DNA of 64,000 bases from Glandiceps talaboti. Taxonomy: Eukaryota; Hemichordata; Enteropneusta; Spengelidae. The translations under genes and the position numbers were made by a program. Below, piece by piece: positions 26,336 to 39,310 of this stretch. The stretch covers positions 12,424,379 through 12,488,378 of the forward strand of contig NC_135551.1 of NCBI RefSeq assembly GCF_964340395.1, in the 5' to 3' direction. Every line of letters begins with the position of its first letter. Positions within the stretch are counted from its first letter, which is position 1. The notes below the pieces were generated by a model that made no database searches, was not told the origin of the DNA, and saw only the letters and a list, made by a program, of their open reading frames with translations.

Positions 26336-27385
26336 GTATGAGTCCAGAGCTGTTTGTGTTATTACTTTCACTTTTGCTTTTCACCACTTTGTAAATTCCC
26401 ATTATGTCTTTCTTTCACATTGTGAAATGGTGACTGAATTGAGGTGAAATTGATTTCCTGTGTGCTAGTGCAATGATCTTACATGTACATGCGCACCATG
26501 TACATATTCAAGAGACTGGAAATTTAAAATTTCATTTTACAAAAAAAAGTCAGAAATGCCAATCTACTGTAAAATATGTATTTTCTTCAGTTGAAAAGAG
26601 GAATATTAGCTTGGGTTTTATTTTCATATATTTATTAGGTATTTCTGTTTTCCGTCTATTAAACGCAGTTTGAAATTTTAGTTTCTTGGTTACATAAATT
26701 GTATAAATGTGGCTAAATACATATGTAGTTTTATTATAATTAATTAATTTATTTCATAAGTTAGTGGTTACTGCATTATAGTCTAGAAAAAAGTAATAAT
26801 TGAAGCAATTAGTTGAATATGACTTGTATGACATATGATTTACATTTATCTTGTTACTGTAAACTAAAAGTTCAAGAATAACAGTGTTTGAGATCTTTAA
26901 TGTTTGTGTGTAAACATTGAAGAGAGAGTCTCTCTCCAGCGTTGATAGTTTTTCCTCTATCAACATTTCTGTAATAAACGCTGTATGTTGTCAAGGAGGT
27001 TTGTAAAATAAGTGTATCCTCAGTCAGACTGGATTTGCTGTGATTAATCACTACTATACTAATCCTACTGTCTGATGATTATATAATTAAGTCTTGTAAA
27101 CCATGATACCTGCTGATTTCATTTATATTATATATCACAATATGTAAACCATGAATGTACAATGTATACCATATGCTGTCTTTACTTTTGCTAACAGAGT
27201 AAGAGCTTAAAGTGGTAGATGAGGATTGGGTATTTATTTTGGAGGTTTAATTCACAAAACAATTTTATCATGGCTTCCTACTTGAAAAAATCAATATGAA
27301 ACAACACTGACCAAGTCTGTGTTTGTAACTCAGTACATTGCAAAAAATCTATTTAAAAAAACGTGTACCAAGTTTGTTATTGTAA

Positions 27386-27880
27386 CCAGCTCCCTGTAGC
27401 GTAGTGGTTAGCGCACAGGATTAGCAGTCGGGGGGTCACGGATTCAAATCCCACTTGAAACAGGGGATTTTTCTGTGACCGACCCAAACCCAGGGTGAGT
27501 GTTCTACAGACTTGATGGGTAGGCTGTATCACTCAGCCGTGTCTCACTCACAAGACGAGTGCGAATTTGGGGCCTCCTGGAGTAATGACTCAAAAAGTCG
27601 GGGACGTTTACTCGCACAGAGCCCGCAGGTGCTATGTTTGCCGGGCCTGGGTGACTCTGGGATAGCCTGTGGACTGACTGGGAAAGCCTTGACAGTTCCA
27701 CAGCAACATGATATAGAGTGTGCTACATAACCCTGTCACGTAGTCCCAAACCCGAATGGATCTCTGTAGCATTTGTGTTTGTTTGTATGTGTGTATTTGT
27801 CTACATAACAGAAATCGCTGGGAGGAATTCCCAGCACAAAAATTCAAAAAAAAAAATTCAAAAAAAAAGAAAAAGAAAAG
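27386..27880 (+). mobile_element. tRNA-derived SINE
   Basis: The head has a pol III A box (TAGCGTAGTGG) and a B box (GGATTCAAATCCC) in tRNA-like spacing. A CpG-containing body follows, then an A-rich tail of AATTCAAAAAAA units. TTATTGTA occurs just before the head (27378-27385) and just after the tail, a possible target-site duplication. Relatively intact and GC-richer than the flanks. The overlapping open frames are not genes. Confidence 0.75.
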
Positions 27881-30800
27881 TTTTTTATTGTACATACATG
27901 TACAATAACAAAAGTATCAGAAAGCAATGCAAACTGAATATTTGCATAACTTACATCAAATTCAATGTTTTAAGAATATAGATTTAAGGTCACTTTTACA
28001 AAATGTTGTATGGAACTCAAAAGAGTGAAACGTGTTCATTATAAAAGCTGAAAGTAGAGAAATGCAATAATATGGTCTATGTGAATTGACAGACCGGTTT
28101 ACCAATTTGAAATTAGAAGTTTGGTTACCACAATACCATTGTAAAATCAATAGAATATGTCAAACTTAAGAATGTAAAGATTTGTAAATTTGTATTTCAG
28201 AATCAAAGGATTCAGTCTGTCAGTATGAATAGATTTCCTCAAAAATGAATGCTTTGTAAATGTGGCGACACTATTCGTCACACTGTGATACTGAAATTTG
28301 TACTGCCCCTATATTTCATATCATCTATACTAGATATTTAATTATGACGCATCATTTACTCAAGTATGAGGCAGAGCTTTACATACTCTGCAAGCAATAT
28401 TAGCATTGAGTCTGTGGAAAATTATACATGCCCTGGGCAGGATAATCAATTACATGTATTCTGAAGAACGATGTCTGAGTTGGACTTTAATACTAAGGTA
28501 TGGTGGCTGGATAATTGAGTCTGTCGATAATAATGTTAAAGGTAGCCTACACATTTGGTGGTACCTAGTAGACATTCATCATGAAATATTCAATCAGGAA
28601 TGGAAATGATATGTTTGGTGCTGTGAGGTTTTGTCACCGTAAGAGTTATGACAGAATCATAAGATTACTTCATAAGTGATGGATTAGATGAAAAACCCTC
28701 AGCTTAAGCTAGTCAATGCTTTTCTAATGCATTCTTTTGATTTAAGTCAAGGAAAGTAAAATTACTTTTCCCTCTGAATGAATTTTTAATAGTCAGATGT
28801 TGTATTTAAACATTTTTTTTTAGTTTAAAAGTAATTTGTTTTCATGTGTGCAACAATTTAGGTACCGTAATTGTAGCCTAGATATGATGCAGATATAAGT
28901 TAGTGTATTTTTAAAAATGATTGTCAATAATTTAAAAGTGTCCTACTGTTTTCATTAGTTTACATCTGCTGGGATAGATATAGGAAATAATTTGTAGTCG
29001 TGGCTAGAATAACAAATAACTGTACCCTTTTGTTCAGTCAGTTTGCCATCGGTTGCATAGGAGACATGTTTTGATAAATTCACGTCTTGGTAATTTGAGG
29101 CAGAGGAAATGATTTTAATGAGCTGTCTGGGGCTTATATGGTAGGATTACATTGAGTGTACAGAGTTAAGGACTGTCTGACAGGCTTTAAAGTGTACAGG
29201 GTTATGACTGTCTGACAGGCCTATTGAGAAGATGAAGACAATACCGATAGACACAAATCCTCAAGATCTGTTATACGGGTATTATGGCAAAATAGTGGCT
29301 AAAGAGTTTTTTTTTAACTTTTCAGCAAAAGTACTGGAGATATATTGTAATATCATACAGGCAATAATGTTGAAAGCAAATGATATCACTTAAGACTTTA
29401 AAAGAGAAATGAATTAATTCATGTATTTCAATACATTTGGGATATGTAATGAAGTCATTAGTGATACTGCAGCTGTTGTGTAAATGTACAGATTGAAGAC
29501 CAATTAACAGGCATTTTGGAATATTGTTCTACATGCATCCATTTGACTAGCCGTGAGTTGCGAGATCTCATATTCAAAATGATCGTTTAGCATCTAAACT
29601 CATAGCTTCTTAAATGCACAAAATTTTACTCATCCACTCACAGACAATCTTGATACAAGTCAGTTTGTTTTGTGCTTTTACAATAATAATAACTGAAAAA
29701 AATATCACTTTTGAAAATACTGTAAATTGTGTTTCATGGATACTTCATTTTTGAAATTATTTATTTCACTGATTAGATTGATAATAAATAGATAATGATA
29801 TTTAATGATTTTTATTACAGTCAATACAATTTATCAGGCTCAATACATCAAACATGGACAATTCAAGCTAATAATGGGTAAGAAAGATGTCACAATGTTT
29901 CAAACACAGCAGAACCAATGACATAGACATGTGTTGTCCTAATTTGCACGATGCAAAGCGTGTTCTTCACTATGTTATAGTGGTGGATATAATAGCAATA
30001 TTGCCATAGATTTCAAATTTGGACTTGTGTTTCCACCAGGAGAACATGTATAGCTTGCTATACATGTATATAATCGGAACAAAATGCTAAAATGAGATGA
30101 CATAATACATTTTGAGTATTCTTGCAAAAAAAAAAAAAAAAAAAGTTTTCATGTATTATTAAGAGCTAATTTTGTGCATTCAGCATTACCGGTATATGAA
30201 TATCCATGACCCTTGTCAACAGCTTAATGCAGCTCGTAAGAGCTCATTAATTCTCCCCACCCAAATTGATGATAATACCCCTAATACCAAGATGCTTGAA
30301 ATTCATGTTAGATATTTTTGAGATTTAAAAATGATAAATAGTAGAATGCTTATTTGTATGGTACTACTCATGCTAATGCTAAAGATTTCATGCATTTTAT
30401 GTTCAAATCATTTCTCTGTAGGAAAATTAGCTTTTTTAATTTTAAAGTCAATGTGATGTTAATATGAAAAAGGTGACCTTTGCCACGTGAAACAAGACTT
30501 AGTATAATTTATGGATCAATTGTATAGACGGACTATTTTTAGTTTGTTGGTGTTTTGCACAGTTCAACATCTGTTGGCAGTACACATTCAAAATGGACCA
30601 GGGCCCAATAATGCTGGTACTAGATATTACATCTAGTGTGGTTGTGACTTCTAATTTATCATTCTAATAAAGTTTACCAGCCACACCCAGTTATTTTGTA
30701 TCACGAGTTATGCTATTTGCATTAACTGTAAACAGCTAAAATTAAAACGGATCCATACAGACTTTTTATATTCTTGATTATTCAATTTTTGGCTTCTTAT

Positions 30801-30960
30801 TTTCCTGACTTATCAAATCATTTAAAGTTTTTAAAAAAGATACATACACAATGTAGACTTTATTCACGATTATTCAATATTTGAATTCATATTTTCATAA
30901 CTTTTGACACCATTCTAACTTCTAAGTATATAATTAAAACAGACATGCTACAGAGTTTAT
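27881..30960. other. Mostly gene-free stretch
   Basis: Apart from the candidate exon at 29821, only short signals are seen: a 45-bp tandem duplication around GACTGTCTGACAGGC (29154-29222) and a poly-A run near 30126. Confidence 0.5.
29821..29877 (+). CDS. Candidate 57-nt exon
   Basis: tgatttttattacag precedes and ATAATGG|gtaaga follows. With one base from 26335 it reads VNTIYQAQYIKHGQFKLIM; phase 1 at both ends. With the alternative acceptor at 36787 it would even continue into VEGKGPAV of the DUF4139 gene, but the peptide does not resemble the DUF4140 strands expected there. Kept as a candidate only. Confidence 0.28.
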
Positions 30961-30961
30961 T

Positions 30962-31035
30962 AATTATTACATATGTATCAGAGATTACTTGCACCAGTGC
31001 ACATGCAATACTGAAAACATTATTGAAAACCTAAT
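30962..31035 (+). repeat. Dispersed repeat family 3, fragment
   Basis: 'gtatcagagattacttgcacc' and 'gcacatgcaatactgaaaac' match the start of the 17.6-kb copy. Confidence 0.45.
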
Positions 31036-31250
31036 TATATCCTCAGTAGGGATGCACCTCTGAAAACTAGTTTATTTAGAGTTGCAGTGCTGTCCAATAT
31101 TTACACTCTGTTGATCAGGATGATTAGAATTGCTAAGAACTGCTGTCACCTACTTGTGTAATCTAGCACATTGAAGAACAATATATTTAGTTTGTGCCTA
31201 TCTTAGTAAACTGAAGGCTGAATTACAAATGTACCAGTGTTGTAATTGTT
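31036..31250 (+). repeat. Dispersed repeat family 4 (MITE relative)
   Basis: Matches the reverse complement of 59077-59310: 'gaaaactagtttat(t/c)tagagtt', 'gatgattagaat', CACCTACTTGTGTAATCTA and TTTAGTTTGTGCCTATCTTA. Confidence 0.65.
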
Positions 31251-31425
31251 TATCCACATTAAAGAACAGTATATTTAGTTTGTGCCTATCTTAGTAAACT
31301 GAAGGCTGAATTACAAATGTACCAGTGTTGTAATTGTTTATCCACATTGAAGAACAGTATATTTAGTTTGTGCTTATTTTAGTAAACCGAAGGCTGAATT
31401 ACCAGTGTTGTAATTGTTCATGTTA
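31167..31425 (+). repeat. Three-copy tandem array, 88 bp
   Basis: The unit runs from TTGAAGAACAGTATATTTAG through AAACTGAAGGCTGAATTAC to TTGTAATTGTTTATCCACA. It amplifies the end of the family 4 element. The third copy lacks about nine bases. Confidence 0.85.
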
Positions 31426-31611
31426 GACACAACTGTTTGTGTTGATCTGCCTGAGGCCTTGATGACATGATTATGTGACTATGGACAATAGGTCTGTTGT
31501 GTTACCAAGGGGATGGGCAACTTGGGAACATATATTTTCTAACTGGTTTTGATATATGAAATTATATTCAGTTAAGTTTGTTTGTTTTTGCACCTGAACC
31601 CCAAATGGGGT

Positions 31612-31623
31612 GGGGGGGGGGGG
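31612..31623. repeat. Poly-G tract (12)
   Basis: G12 after GGGGT, the same context as the run at 23852. Confidence 0.9.
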
Positions 31624-31848
31624 AGAGGTGCAAATCATCCAGTTCTATAATATTTGTATGCCAATAATACATGATATCAAATATGCTTTGTTGGTGGTGT
31701 ACAATCATTCTGCTGACTTCTTTAATAGTCATGAGTAAACATGCCAGTAGTTTGACCTTTACACATACGATGTATACATGATTCATGGTGAATGTAATCC
31801 ACATCATACAGTTTACAGATGTTTATGAGAATAGGTCAATTAGTACAT

Positions 31849-31860
31849 GGGGGGGGGGGG
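31849..31860. repeat. Poly-G tract (12)
   Basis: G12 after TACAT. Confidence 0.9.
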
Positions 31861-32039
31861 TGTTATTCAGACATAATTTCATAAACAATTTGATGGTGTC
31901 ATTTAATATGTATCAAAATGTTGAGGTAACCCAATCATGACATAACTGCTAACAACTCCGGAACTTTTTTCAACATTATCATGATAGTAAAAAATATTGG
32001 CTTGGTTTAATTTTGTTGGACAGAAAGCAAAACGATATT

Positions 32040-32395
32040 ATAATATGACAGAACCACAATGACATGCAAATACAAGTGTTGAATATTCAGGTTACATGTA
32101 TGAGTGCTGACAGTGTTCTCTGTGGCCGTACTATCACGAGCATAATGAACACTGCAAGCACAAGTACATACCCCGGAGTAAAAACTGAAACTCACATGGG
32201 CTAGGGTTCTGCTATTATTACAGATGTTTCCAAAACGACAAATTTCCATTAAAAAAATGATACTCTGTGTGCTTTCATGTACAACGAACGACCATGCCCT
32301 CATTTGCATATTATGCAAATTATCGGTGTTGCACTGCAGTGCAAATACCACTAGTATGCATGAGCAACAGTGCAAGTGATTTCTGGTACATACAT
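32040..32395 (-). repeat. Dispersed repeat family 3, copy 4 (longest)
   Basis: The reverse complement shows GTACCAGAAATCACTTGCAC, CACTGCAGTGCAACACC, ATATGCAAATGAGGGCATGG and TCGTTGTACATGAAAGC, in the same order as at 17.6 kb, and runs on into the part seen at 23.6 kb. Confidence 0.65.
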
Positions 32396-32644
32396 TTTGT
32401 ACATGTAATAATAGAAACTAAAGACATGCATACGTAAAGCTGGACAGCGCTAGACAGTACACCTCATCTAACTCATTAGATATGATTTAGGTTATAAAAT
32501 ACATTATGGATTTATAATGGTAGCATTGGATAAAAATATTTGTATAAATGCTATATTTGGTAAGCACCATTTAAGAACAGTTCTATGATGTCACCAGGTC
32601 ATGAAAATACAACTTTTGTATGCAAATTTAATTGTTATTGAGAT

Positions 32645-33760
32645 GTAGCTTTTGTGTCTGCTCTATAGATTGTTCCAGTTGTTACTGTTGTACAAACACA
32701 ATTCATCTACATTTTTTAAAAATTGATGAATGACAATTGTCATATAAAATATGAAATTATGCAATTTACAAAAAAAAAATTAGTATTCAGTATTGAAGGC
32801 TTTGATAAAAAACAAATTTTTGTGTCTAAACTTGTCTTTTGTTACTGTTATATCAGACTTTGCCCCAAGACAATGCTTATGTATGTATCGATACATGAAC
32901 ATTTATGTTTTAAAAATTGATATGGTGACAAATTTCTTATAAAATATGATATTATGTACTTACAAACGTTAGTATTTACTATTCACGTTGGTTAAAACAT
33001 GTACCTGCCCTTGTCTTTTATTCCATTGTTTGTTACTTTTGTATCAGGCATTGTGCTAGACTGTCGACAGTCTCTCACGCCTTTTTTTGCAGCGTTTTAT
33101 CTAAAACTAAAGTCGTCATCGCACTCCGATCCAGAGCAATACTACTATGATCGCATACTGATAGTGAGGGCCAAAGGCAAAAAAGGCGCGAGTGACTGTC
33201 GACATTCTAGCATTGCGCCAACACAGTTATATAATAACTTAATTGATGCATGTACATTTTTTGTTTTTTAAAAATTGATAAAGTTTCATTTGTCTTATAG
33301 ACTATGGTGAAATTTTGTTTAATAGTATCCAATGTTTACTTCTAGAAAACCCTTTTTTGTGTCTGCTCTTGTGTTTTGTTTCTGTTGTTACTTTTGTATG
33401 AGGTATTCTTTCATCAGAGATTATAATATATTGATACATGTACATTTATGTTAAAGAATTGGTAAAGTCTCAACCTAACTTTATCATATGAAAATTGTGT
33501 AATTTCATTAATACACTGTAATACTTAAGTATCCAAATTCACTGTGATAAAAAAAAATGTTCAAGTCTTTGCCTCTGCTTCTTGTGTTTTGTGTTTATTA
33601 TTACTTTTCTATTGTACAAAATGTATTTTAGACATTCTACACCTCCCATCACAGTGTATGTATGTATACTGATGCATGTACATACGTATGTTAAAGAATT
33701 TATAACTTGACATTTGCTCGACTGAATATAGAAGTTTGCAATTTTAATTTTACTAATGAA
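32645..33760 (+). repeat. Diverged tandem array, five units of about 190-220 bp
   Basis: Each unit has TTTGTGTCTGCTCTTGT..., TGTTACTTTTGTATCAG, GATACATGTACATTTATGTT, AAAAATTGATAAAG and ATAAAATATGAAATTATG. Units begin near 32650, 32820, 33005, 33356 and 33570. The third is split by a MITE. Confidence 0.65.
33049..33219. mobile_element. MITE inserted in a tandem-repeat unit
   Basis: Ends TGCTAGACTGTCGACAGTCT and, reversed, TGCTAGAATGTCGACAGTCA form inverted repeats of about 40 bp that go on to a shared ACGCC/GCGCCTTTTTTGC. Inside is CpG-rich sequence with no coding sign. It sits between the GTATCAGGCATT and GATGCATGTACATTT blocks of the array. Confidence 0.75.
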
Positions 33761-34479
33761 ATTGTGCAATAAATACGGCACATATTTATTGGACAATTTA
33801 AATGTACATATATGCATGTTTTGTCGGTTCTGTCTATGACTGTAAGATTCCACATGCATCAAGTATGACGATGATGTTAAGCATTTTACGTAAACTGTGT
33901 TAAATCTTTCATGCCAACTTCATTAAATTTAAAAAATCAGAGTAGCACTTTATAACATAATGTGACAAAGCTGTTTATTTGATATGGATAATTAATTGAC
34001 TGATTATCAAATTAAGAATATTACTTAGCTTAAACCAATATCAAAGTGTTGAATTCTTTTTAAAAAGATTTGGGATGAAATGAAATTTAGATTTGCATCA
34101 CTTGTCAGAGTTGATACATACATGTACATGTACATTAATTTTCAAAATGATGCCCAGAGGAACTGTAAAGAATATGTAACAAACACTTTCATAGAGTGAA
34201 TTTTATTGACATGTTTTATTCAAGGACTGATAAAGCAAGTTACACCATATGAACATTTTATAGCACATGTTCTCTCTTCTTCCTTTTATAGTTAATTTAA
34301 TGACCCATTCAGTCAGCAATATGGCAAATTTATAACACCTGGGGTTATTCATGCACATTTCATCTCCCCACTACTTTATATCATTGGTAACTATAACAGC
34401 ATAAAATTGTGAGGATCATTCCCAGAATTGCAATAAAATGGGGATTGGCATTTAATTCATTAAGTCTCAACATTTTATA
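33761..34479. other. No gene seen
   Basis: AT-rich, no coding frame. Confidence 0.5.
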
Positions 34480-35640
<1,161 letters not shown>

Positions 35641-36402
35641 AGATTAACTTGCGTAAGGTAAATACATGAATCACTGTCAATATATAAATGACTGAGTCTG
35701 TCAATCATGCCCTTGTATGCACAATATAATATTACTCAATGTGAATTCTACACTACTAACCATTAGACTGTCAACAGTCATCCTGACCTCTTTGTATATA
35801 TCTTTGATATACTATATGTATTTTAGTTGATGAAGTTAGAACTAGAACTGTGTACACAATATATGCCAGTGTTTACGCATTCTGTGAAGTCAAGATGACT
35901 GTCCTCAGTCATTATATTGTTATTTCTATGAATCGTTCATGAGCACTCTGGAGATTTTCATAATAAAACAATCAAATGCTTGGAGTTTGAGACATTCACA
36001 TTCTATCGCACATATGCATGATAGGAACAAATGTTGGGTCCCCATCAAATGGTGATAGCGTAACCGTGACGGCTTATTTAATCTTTCAATTCATTTCCAG
36101 TGTCTATGTATAATTACCGTACATATATATATGGTTAGTAACTATTTCCTGTAATGACATGTACAATTATTATACCAAAATTAATGTAACAATACTAAAA
36201 ATACATTTATAACCACAAAGACGCCTATCATGAGTATACTCTCCAACATGTACTATGATGTAGATGTATATTTAATGTAGTTAATGGGCCTTTCCAAAAT
36301 TTGCCATGGTGGCACTGTCGCCTGTGTGTACCTTGGGGTATACAATGGTATAGGATAATTTTACTTGGTTAATCATAGAGCACTGCTGCTTTCCTCAGAG
36401 TC
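35641..36402. other. No gene seen upstream of the first assigned exon
   Basis: AT-rich; no DUF4140 N-terminal exon was found here. Confidence 0.4.
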
Positions 36403-36514
36403 TGAACAATATGAAAAACATCCCTGATTTACACTTCTACAGAATACCAAGGGACATACAGCTCTTAAGAAATGGCACGATGAGTATGTGGTGATGATAC
36501 CCCCAATTTGAATG
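36403..36514 (+). pseudogene. Decayed THAP-like zinc-finger fragment (frameshifted)
   Basis: One frame reads NNMKNIPDLHFYRIPRDIQL and, after a one-base frame slip near 36470, a second reads KKWHDEYVVMIP. 'lhFyRiP.d..l.kkW' is the pattern around the conserved Pro and Trp of THAP and P2X7-tail-like domains. The Cys residues that should precede it are not clear. This looks like a broken copy, probably carried by an old transposon or captured exon, about 270 bases upstream of the first DUF4139 exon. Confidence 0.35.
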
Positions 36515-36784
36515 AGGGCACTGTATTCTCAATTTCCTGTTTACACTTTTGCAGGCTGGAATGCAACTGTTAGAGATTTGTCATATATGAGTACACTTAA
36601 TTCATTACTAGACAAAGAATTAATTGGCGAGATGAAGTGGTCAGTTTAATTAATATATAAATCCTGATGTGTGCATTAAGTGATATCATAAACCTTACAC
36701 TATGACCAAGTGTAATAAATAATTTATGCATTTTAGAAGCTAAGACAAAGTTGACAACAACAAAACGTTTCTTCTTACTTCCAG

Positions 36785-37016
36785 AGTTGAAGGGAAAGGT
36801 CCAGCAGTGATTAATGAAGTGACATACAACAGCAGATTTGTGGTCTCCCAAGAATCCCAAGATGATACGTCTCTCAAAGGACTCAAACAGGAGCTTGCTG
36901 AGCTACAGAAAGAAAAGAAGGTCCTGGAAGGCAAGAAACACAGACTACAGAAACAGCGCACAGTTCTGGATGGCTTTGCTGATAACTTGATGAAACCATC
37001 TACTGTTACTGACAAG
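36785..37016 (+). CDS. Exon: end of DUF4140-like domain and coiled coil
   Basis: A cttacttccag acceptor precedes the exon and AAG|gtaaga follows it. It enters in phase 2 (one base completes a codon) and leaves in phase 0, giving 77 full codons. The peptide opens with VEGKGPAVINEVTY, which fits the last strands of DUF4140 (a 'sirVeGkG.A.I.eV.y' pattern). It then runs into a charged heptad-like helix, LKGLKQELAELQKEKKVLEG, and ends in LDGFADNLMKPS, typical of the start of the linker before DUF4139. A slightly downstream acceptor (ccagag, exon start 36787) is also possible and would change the entry phase to 1; the first is preferred because family members usually have Arg just before VEG. Confidence 0.88.
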
Positions 37017-38660
37017 GTAAGAAACAGAAGAAGATTTCACTTTGAGATCTGGGTTACTGTCATGCATGAATGCTCTTTGTCTTTTGTTTTGATTGTGACT
37101 CAGATGACATCCAATTATAGGTTGGTACCTTTCAGGTAAGTGTTATCAATCTACAGTTGACTACCGATAGACTGTGGGCTGTGTGTATTACATCCAATAC
37201 CATCAGGCATCTCTGAAACTAAATGTTACACACATATTTTTTGACCTTCGATACTGCTTCTATGGGTTAACAGTAGCTGTCATTGTACCTCCTAGCCCAT
37301 GTACAATACAGATCAAGCATAATGGGACATTGTGCGTGAACTATGCTTGCACCTTTAAAGCATCATGCTGGCAAAGTTCATGAACAATGCTCTTGGGGAT
37401 TAATGTATGTAAACAGCATTCAATTTGCACCGTTGAGGTGTCCACAGAGCATCTCATTAATGGTGCATCAAGTTAACAATGCATCAGTACCTCATTATAA
37501 ACATTGCATCTATTGGCATCTAGATAGCAGAGTACATGTCGTTGATTATTACTAAGTCACAATGCATGTATACATAAAGTGCTGTTTATTTTGTGTCAGA
37601 GATGCAAGCATTGTTCGATGCAGATGCTTTGATGGTACAACAACAACAGCACATCAATGCATAGTTACCACCCCAATTGTGCAAGAATGATCCTTTTGTG
37701 ATGCATGAACTCAGATGATGTGTTATGTGAGCTGAACTGTATATGTTTGTTTTGAGAACCTGAATAAGTCGGTATACAATATGAAAATGTACACCCAATA
37801 CCCTGATTGCAACCATGATGTTATTCAAATGAAGTCATTATGTAAATGAACACAGATGAACACAGGAGTTAACACATGAAGCATGTGAAGTGTGCATGTG
37901 ATAATTTTTACATGTTATGATGTAAATTTATGAGTGTTTGATATTATGGTAATGACTTTTGGGGATGAGGCTTATAGCTCTCAACACAAGCTAGTTGGTT
38001 TTGAGGGCTTGGTGTAAAACGACAGCTATCAATGTATAAACACAACACAAGAGCACATTACACTGTGGCTAAATATCAGTAGACAGCACTTCAGCCACAC
38101 CAACTCTTATTGCAAATGAAAACAAAATCTTTACAATGTATTATGTAACACACCACTGCAATCTTTAAAGTCTGGCAAAAAAAAAAAAATTGTATAAAGG
38201 GCAAATTTATACCAGATTTCAGTGGTAAGTCTTCATGTCTAAGTCTTATATTTTGTTTTCATTGATGATTAGTCAGCATGTCTACAAAGTGTTGGCTTTA
38301 TCTACCAATATCAAAGGTATACATGTGTGTATGGCACCTATAGTTTCTGTGATGTCAGATGAAGTTGACTATAATATATAACAAGATTTCCCATTTCCCA
38401 CTAGCTAAACCCATCTGTCCAGAACTTATTCAGGAAGAGTTGTACTTTGATACATGTACACATGTCTATGTACCCATTTATAAACCTTATGAGTTTCCAG
38501 CAATCCTCGAATTTGTAAGACAGTGATGTATAATGTATTCTCAAAATATATGATTAGATGTTCTGTATTTATGTTTTTAACAATGATGCATGTTTTGGGC
38601 GGGGTGAAACACTGCTGTTATAGAGATATAAAAAAATGCTTGAAATGTAAGTTTTGCATC
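37017..38660 (+). other. Start of the long intron, no exon seen
   Basis: The frame runs 40 codons past the donor before a stop but loses family similarity at once, supporting the splice at 37016. The rest is AT-rich. Confidence 0.6.
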
Positions 38661-38664
38661 CCTT

Positions 38665-39310
38665 TGGTGTCTAGAGAATTCATTGCTATTTAAAAGTCGG
38701 TGAGAGAAACTTTAGCTTTGATCTACAATTAATTTATTTTAGTAATCCTCTCATCAGAAAGGACTCTAAAATTGTGTCTAGGTGTTTATGCATGAAAATC
38801 ACATCACATTGAGTGTTTCTGCATAGAAGTCACAGTATGAAACGTCGTCTTAGAGGCAATCTTTGATTTTGGTTTTAAAGTAGGTGAGAGGAATCATACA
38901 TTTGGTCTGAAATTAACCTTCTCTCATCTATAAAGCTACCCTGCTGGAATTGTGTCCAGGTGTTTGTGCATGAAAATCTCATTACTGTAGGTGTTAACCT
39001 TCAGCTCAAGTGTTTGTGTTGCTGCATAAAAATCACAGCATGGTCATGGAACACAATCCTAGAGACAATCTTTGACTTTTATTTGATTTAAGCGTAGCTT
39101 AGTAGACAAGAGAAATTAAATTGATCTTTACCTTTAAGTTAGTATTCTCCTATCAGAAAAGTCCCCAACTAAAATTGTGTCTAGGTGTTTGCACATGGAA
39201 ATCACATTACCATTCCAATCACTCAGGTGTTAGTAGTGTTTCTCCACAAAAATCACAGTATGAAAGATAATCTGAGAGACAATCTTTGACTCTAACTTCA
39301 TGACCTACAT
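38665..39310 (+). repeat. Diverged tandem array, about 215 bp, three copies
   Basis: Each copy has AATTGTGTC(T/C)AGGTGTTTG, CATGAAAATCACATTA, GCATAAAAATCACAG(T/C)ATG and AGAGACAATCTTTGA. Confidence 0.7.

Noticed and set aside
27504-27981. Four overlapping frames around 27.5-27.9 kb
   Set aside because: All lie in the SINE body and tail.
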